DNA of 64,000 nt, from positions 205,659 to 269,658 of the forward strand of contig NZ_CP038033.1 in the NCBI RefSeq assembly GCF_004421105.1. Reading direction: 5' to 3'. A program made the position numbers and the translations under genes. A model generated the notes under the pieces. The model ran no database searches. It worked only from the letters and a program-made list of their open reading frames with translations, and was not told the origin of the DNA. The DNA is from Nitrosococcus wardiae (lineage in GTDB: Bacteria; Pseudomonadota; Gammaproteobacteria; Nitrosococcales; Nitrosococcaceae). This document shows, one piece after another, positions 61,435-64,000 of the stretch (within the stretch, counting starts at the first letter, position 1; each line of letters begins with the position of its first letter).

Positions 61435-62604
61435 TTAAGTAAAAAAGGACAGCAGCCAGTCAACAAACCGTTGCCACCAACTTCCTTCCGGGATAGCCGT
61501 TAGAGCTACCAGCGGCCTTTTAAGCAAGGCTTTCTCACCCAACTTCACAATCACCACACCTAATTTTTGCCCTTCGGTAATAGGGGCCGTAATAGGATTT
61601 TGCAACTCTATTGAGGAGGATAACTCCTGCCAACGTCCCCGCTGCAGGGTCACTGCAAGATCATCCATCACCCCTAATGACAACTCCTTATTTGTCCCCT
61701 GCCAAACTCGCGCGCTGGTCACGGGCTCTCTAGCAGCGTAAAGGCTGCGGGTATCATAAAAGCGAAAACCATAGTTCAACAAAGCCAAGGACTCCCGAGC
61801 GCGGGTTTTAGGGCTCTTCGTTCCCATGACTACCGCAATCAACCGCATCCCTTCCCGCATCGCTGAAGAAACGAGGCAATACCCTGCGGCTTCCGTATAA
61901 CCCGTCTTACAACCATCGACGCTGGGATCGCGCCTCAACAAAATATTACGGTTATACTGAGTAATATCGTTATAAGTAAATTCTCGTTCAGAATACCACT
62001 TGTAATATTCGGGAAAATCTCGAATGAGCGCCCTTGCCAAAGTCGCGATATCCCGCGTCGTCATATAATGATTTTCATGGGGTAACCCTGTACTATTGAC
62101 AAAGTGGGAACCTGTCATTCCCAGCGCTTGCGCTTGTTGGTTCATCAAGGCCGCGAAAATTTCTTCCGTTCCCCCCACATATTCCGCTAGGGCCACACTG
62201 GCATCATTGCCTGATTGGATGATCATTCCCTGCAGAAGGGTCTCTACAGAAACCCGGCTATCGACCTCGATAAAGGTTCGCGATCCCCCGGTACGCCAAG
62301 CTTTTTCGCTAATGAGGACTTTATCTTCAAGATGGATGTTGCCACGCTTGAGCTCGGCGAATACCACATAGGCCGTCATCAACTTGGTGATACTCGCAGG
62401 CTCAACCCGCTGATCGGCCTGGGTCTCAGCAAGCACTTGACCGGTTGCAAAGTCCTGAAGAATATAAGTCTTAGCACTGAGGGAGGGCGCCGCTGGAATA
62501 GGCAAGGGCTGTCCCCAGACAGTCCCCCCCATGAAAAGCAAGAGAAGCCAATACCAAAAGAAAAGAGAACCAAGTGATTTCATTGTCTTTGTCTTAGATT
62601 GCAT
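61435..62604 (-). CDS. dacA: D-alanyl-D-alanine carboxypeptidase (PBP5/6 family)
   Basis: Periplasmic DD-carboxypeptidase trimming pentapeptides. 389 residues. Signal peptide ends near GTVWGQ. Penicillin-binding motifs S71-I-T-K74, SGND, and KTG in DGCKTGYTEAAG. A C-terminal beta domain and an amphipathic anchor (WWQRFVDWLLSFFT) hold it to the membrane. Placed between rlpA and dat. Confidence 0.95.
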   Translation of the reverse strand: MQSKTKTMKSLGSLFFWYWLLLLFMGGTVWGQPLPIPAAPSLSAKTYILQDFATGQVLAETQADQRVEPASITKLMTAYVVFAELKRGNIHLEDKVLISEKAWRTGGSRTFIEVDSRVSVETLLQGMIIQSGNDASVALAEYVGGTEEIFAALMNQQAQALGMTGSHFVNSTGLPHENHYMTTRDIATLARALIRDFPEYYKWYSEREFTYNDITQYNRNILLRRDPSVDGCKTGYTEAAGYCLVSSAMREGMRLIAVVMGTKSPKTRARESLALLNYGFRFYDTRSLYAAREPVTSARVWQGTNKELSLGVMDDLAVTLQRGRWQELSSSIELQNPITAPITEGQKLGVVIVKLGEKALLKRPLVALTAIPEGSWWQRFVDWLLSFFT

Positions 62605-62672
62605 GGGCTATAAGAAATATCCAAAGCGAGCTAGGGTAAATTCAATCGGGCTACAGCATAGCGGCAATCCAT

Positions 62673-63452
62673 TTAGTGAACAATGATATGATCGGGGTAA
62701 CCTAACTCAGCCAGGCGCTTAGCCAAATTATCAAGCTTTTCAACATTTGCCAGAGGGCCAATACGCACCCGATAGAAAGGGACTTGCTGCGCGGGTGTTG
62801 GACTGACGTTCACCCCCGTATCAAGGACTGCCTGTAGCCGCTTTTGTAATCGCTCCGCATGGCGGCGGCTCTGGAAAGCACCAATTTGGAGATAGATCTC
62901 TCTCTCAGCAATCCCCCCCTTTCGGCCCGGAAGGGATCTTGGCTCAATGGAGCGTACCTCCACCAAACCCGTACCTTGCCTCGCCAAACCGAGCTTTACC
63001 GCAGCAGCATAGGAAAGATCAATGATCCGATCGGAGTGAAACGGTCCTCGATCATTGACCCGCAAAACCACCTGGCGCTGGTTACTTAGATTGGTAACGA
63101 CCACATAAGAGGGCAAGGGCAAACTACGATGGGCTGCGGTCATCCCATACATGTTGTAAATTTCGCCACTGGAAGTACGACGGCCATGGAATTTAGATCC
63201 ATACCAGGAGGCAATGCCCTTTTTCCGATAACCTCGACTACTACGAAGGGTATAGTAGCGCTGACCATTGACCTCGTAAAAAGGAGGATTACCGTACTTG
63301 CTGAGGGGCTCAAACCGGGAAAGGGGATCTAAACTATCGCCTAGTTTATCATTGGCAGGCAACTTGCTCCCGCGAGTTTCAGAAACACTGCTACAGGAAA
63401 CATTGAATAACACCACCAGAGGAAGAATGAGAGAGGGAACTACCGGCCTCAT
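62673..63452 (-). CDS. rlpA: Septal ring lytic transglycosylase RlpA (lipoprotein)
   Basis: Outer-membrane lipoprotein that cleaves denuded glycan strands at the septum. 259 residues. Lipobox ending Cys20 (LFNVSC). Double-psi beta-barrel: GIASWYGSKFHGRRTSSGEIYNMYGMTAAHRSLPL and VVLRVNDRGPFHSDRIIDLSYAAAVKLGL with the catalytic Glu/Asp positions. A C-terminal SPOR domain (EIYLQIGAFQSRRHAERL) targets septa. Overlaps mltB by four bases. Confidence 0.95.
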   Translation of the reverse strand: MRPVVPSLILPLVVLFNVSCSSVSETRGSKLPANDKLGDSLDPLSRFEPLSKYGNPPFYEVNGQRYYTLRSSRGYRKKGIASWYGSKFHGRRTSSGEIYNMYGMTAAHRSLPLPSYVVVTNLSNQRQVVLRVNDRGPFHSDRIIDLSYAAAVKLGLARQGTGLVEVRSIEPRSLPGRKGGIAEREIYLQIGAFQSRRHAERLQKRLQAVLDTGVNVSPTPAQQVPFYRVRIGPLANVEKLDNLAKRLAELGYPDHIIVH

Positions 63453-64000
63453 GAGCTACGCCCTTCCCGCTGGGCCTTGATTGCCTCGGCCAGTTGGTAA
63501 ACTGCCATAGCATAGAGAGGGCTGGGATTGTAGCGGATAATGGCATAAAAATTACGAAATCCTACCCAAAGCTCGGGACCCTCCTCCTGTTCCAGTAGGA
63601 ACAGGGAAGCCAGTTTATCTTGAGGGATCGGATCTGCCACCTCAACCCCCTCCTGGAGCAATTGCCGCAAAGGTATGGATGGTTTAAGCCCCTGCTTCAG
63701 CCAATGGCGATAGTCAACCCCATTGGCTGAAGCAGCACTGGCCACGGGTGCCTCTGCTTGCCAACCCCCTTTCCGCTTCAGGAAATTAGCAATACTGCCC
63801 ACTGCATCTTCTGGATTTTCCCAGATGTCACGCCAACCATCCTGATCAAAGTCCACGGCATAATCGCGAAAGCTGTCTGGCATAAACTGGGCAAGTCCCA
63901 TAGCCCCCGCATAGGATCCAGTAAATTGGCGCGGATCCCGGTTTTCTTCCCGCGTAAGTAATAAGAATTCCATCAATTGTTGGCGAAAAAAGCGGCTGCG
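63449..64000 (-). CDS. mltB: Lytic murein transglycosylase B (partial, N-terminus outside window)
   Basis: The frame stays open to the window's right end, so the start is missing. About 184 residues of the C-terminal part are seen: EFLLLTREENRDPRQFTGSYAGAMGLAQFMPDSFRDYAVDFDQDG is the MltB SLT domain downstream of the catalytic glutamate, followed by the family's C-terminal region (WVGFRNFYAIIRYNPSPLYAMAVYQLAEAI). First visible gene of mltB-rlpA-dacA-dat-lipB-lipA. Confidence 0.93.
   Translation of the reverse strand, partial: RSRFFRQQLMEFLLLTREENRDPRQFTGSYAGAMGLAQFMPDSFRDYAVDFDQDGWRDIWENPEDAVGSIANFLKRKGGWQAEAPVASAASANGVDYRHWLKQGLKPSIPLRQLLQEGVEVADPIPQDKLASLFLLEQEEGPELWVGFRNFYAIIRYNPSPLYAMAVYQLAEAIKAQREGRSS

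Overview
The window reads as chromosomal DNA of a gammaproteobacterium. The neighbourhoods purC-bamC-dapA / gcvR-bcp, mltB-rlpA-dacA-lipBA, epmA-efp-epmB, pilSR and bamD, together with the protein sequences, are typical of Gammaproteobacteria. The flavour (two-ATP-cone NrdA, PepSY and TIGR04073-type small proteins, exopolysaccharide genes, many toxin-antitoxin loci) fits Chromatiales, and I would guess a Nitrosococcus relative. That genus call is recognition, not proof.

Layout. 1-4.2 kb: branched-chain amino acid genes ilvB-ilvH-ilvC followed by pssA (cut by the window edge). 4.3-9.2 kb: pyrC, the dapA-bamC-purC operon and divergent gcvR-bcp. 9.2-14.5 kb: class Ia ribonucleotide reductase nrdA-nrdB behind a tandem NrdR-box/DnaA-box control region, then an MT-A70 methyltransferase. 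14.5-22 kb: envelope and unknown genes (TIGR04073-like protein, lytic transglycosylase, TSP3-OmpA protein, MATE exporter, PepSY protein, YqaA-like protein), with a structured, inverted-repeat-flanked non-coding element near 17.9-18.1 kb. 22-24 kb: three toxin-antitoxin (TA) loci, one of which (parD-parE) has lost its toxin.

24.4-35.1 kb is a surface-glycan region. A forward cluster carries two GT4 glycosyltransferases, an asparagine synthase-like amidotransferase and a flippase-like membrane protein. A reverse cluster starts with a type IV pilin under a sigma-54 promoter and continues with a polytopic TPR membrane protein (candidate oligosaccharyltransferase), a GT2 transferase and two methyltransferases. 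The pilin ends in a C-terminal serine after its disulfide loop, and the matching regulators PilS and PilR lie at 40-43 kb in the same window, so I read this as a pilin production, glycosylation and glycan-modification locus. 35.2-39.9 kb is an accessory island: MNT/HEPN, an IS200/IS605-family element with intact tnpA and frame-split tnpB, RHH/RelE, a Uma2 endonuclease and AbrB/PIN, plus decayed duplicate copies of the last two. Most TA loci have a clear palindrome at the promoter.

40-64 kb is core genome: pilR-pilS, a PP0621-like protein, typA/bipA, suhB, an Lpp/OprI-like lipoprotein convergent with an L,D-transpeptidase that could anchor it, bamD, glnB, sucCD, pip-dtd-dctQM, the EF-P modification set, citrate synthase, and the envelope/lipoate operon mltB-rlpA-dacA-dat-lipB-lipA. 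No rRNA, tRNA or CRISPR array was found.
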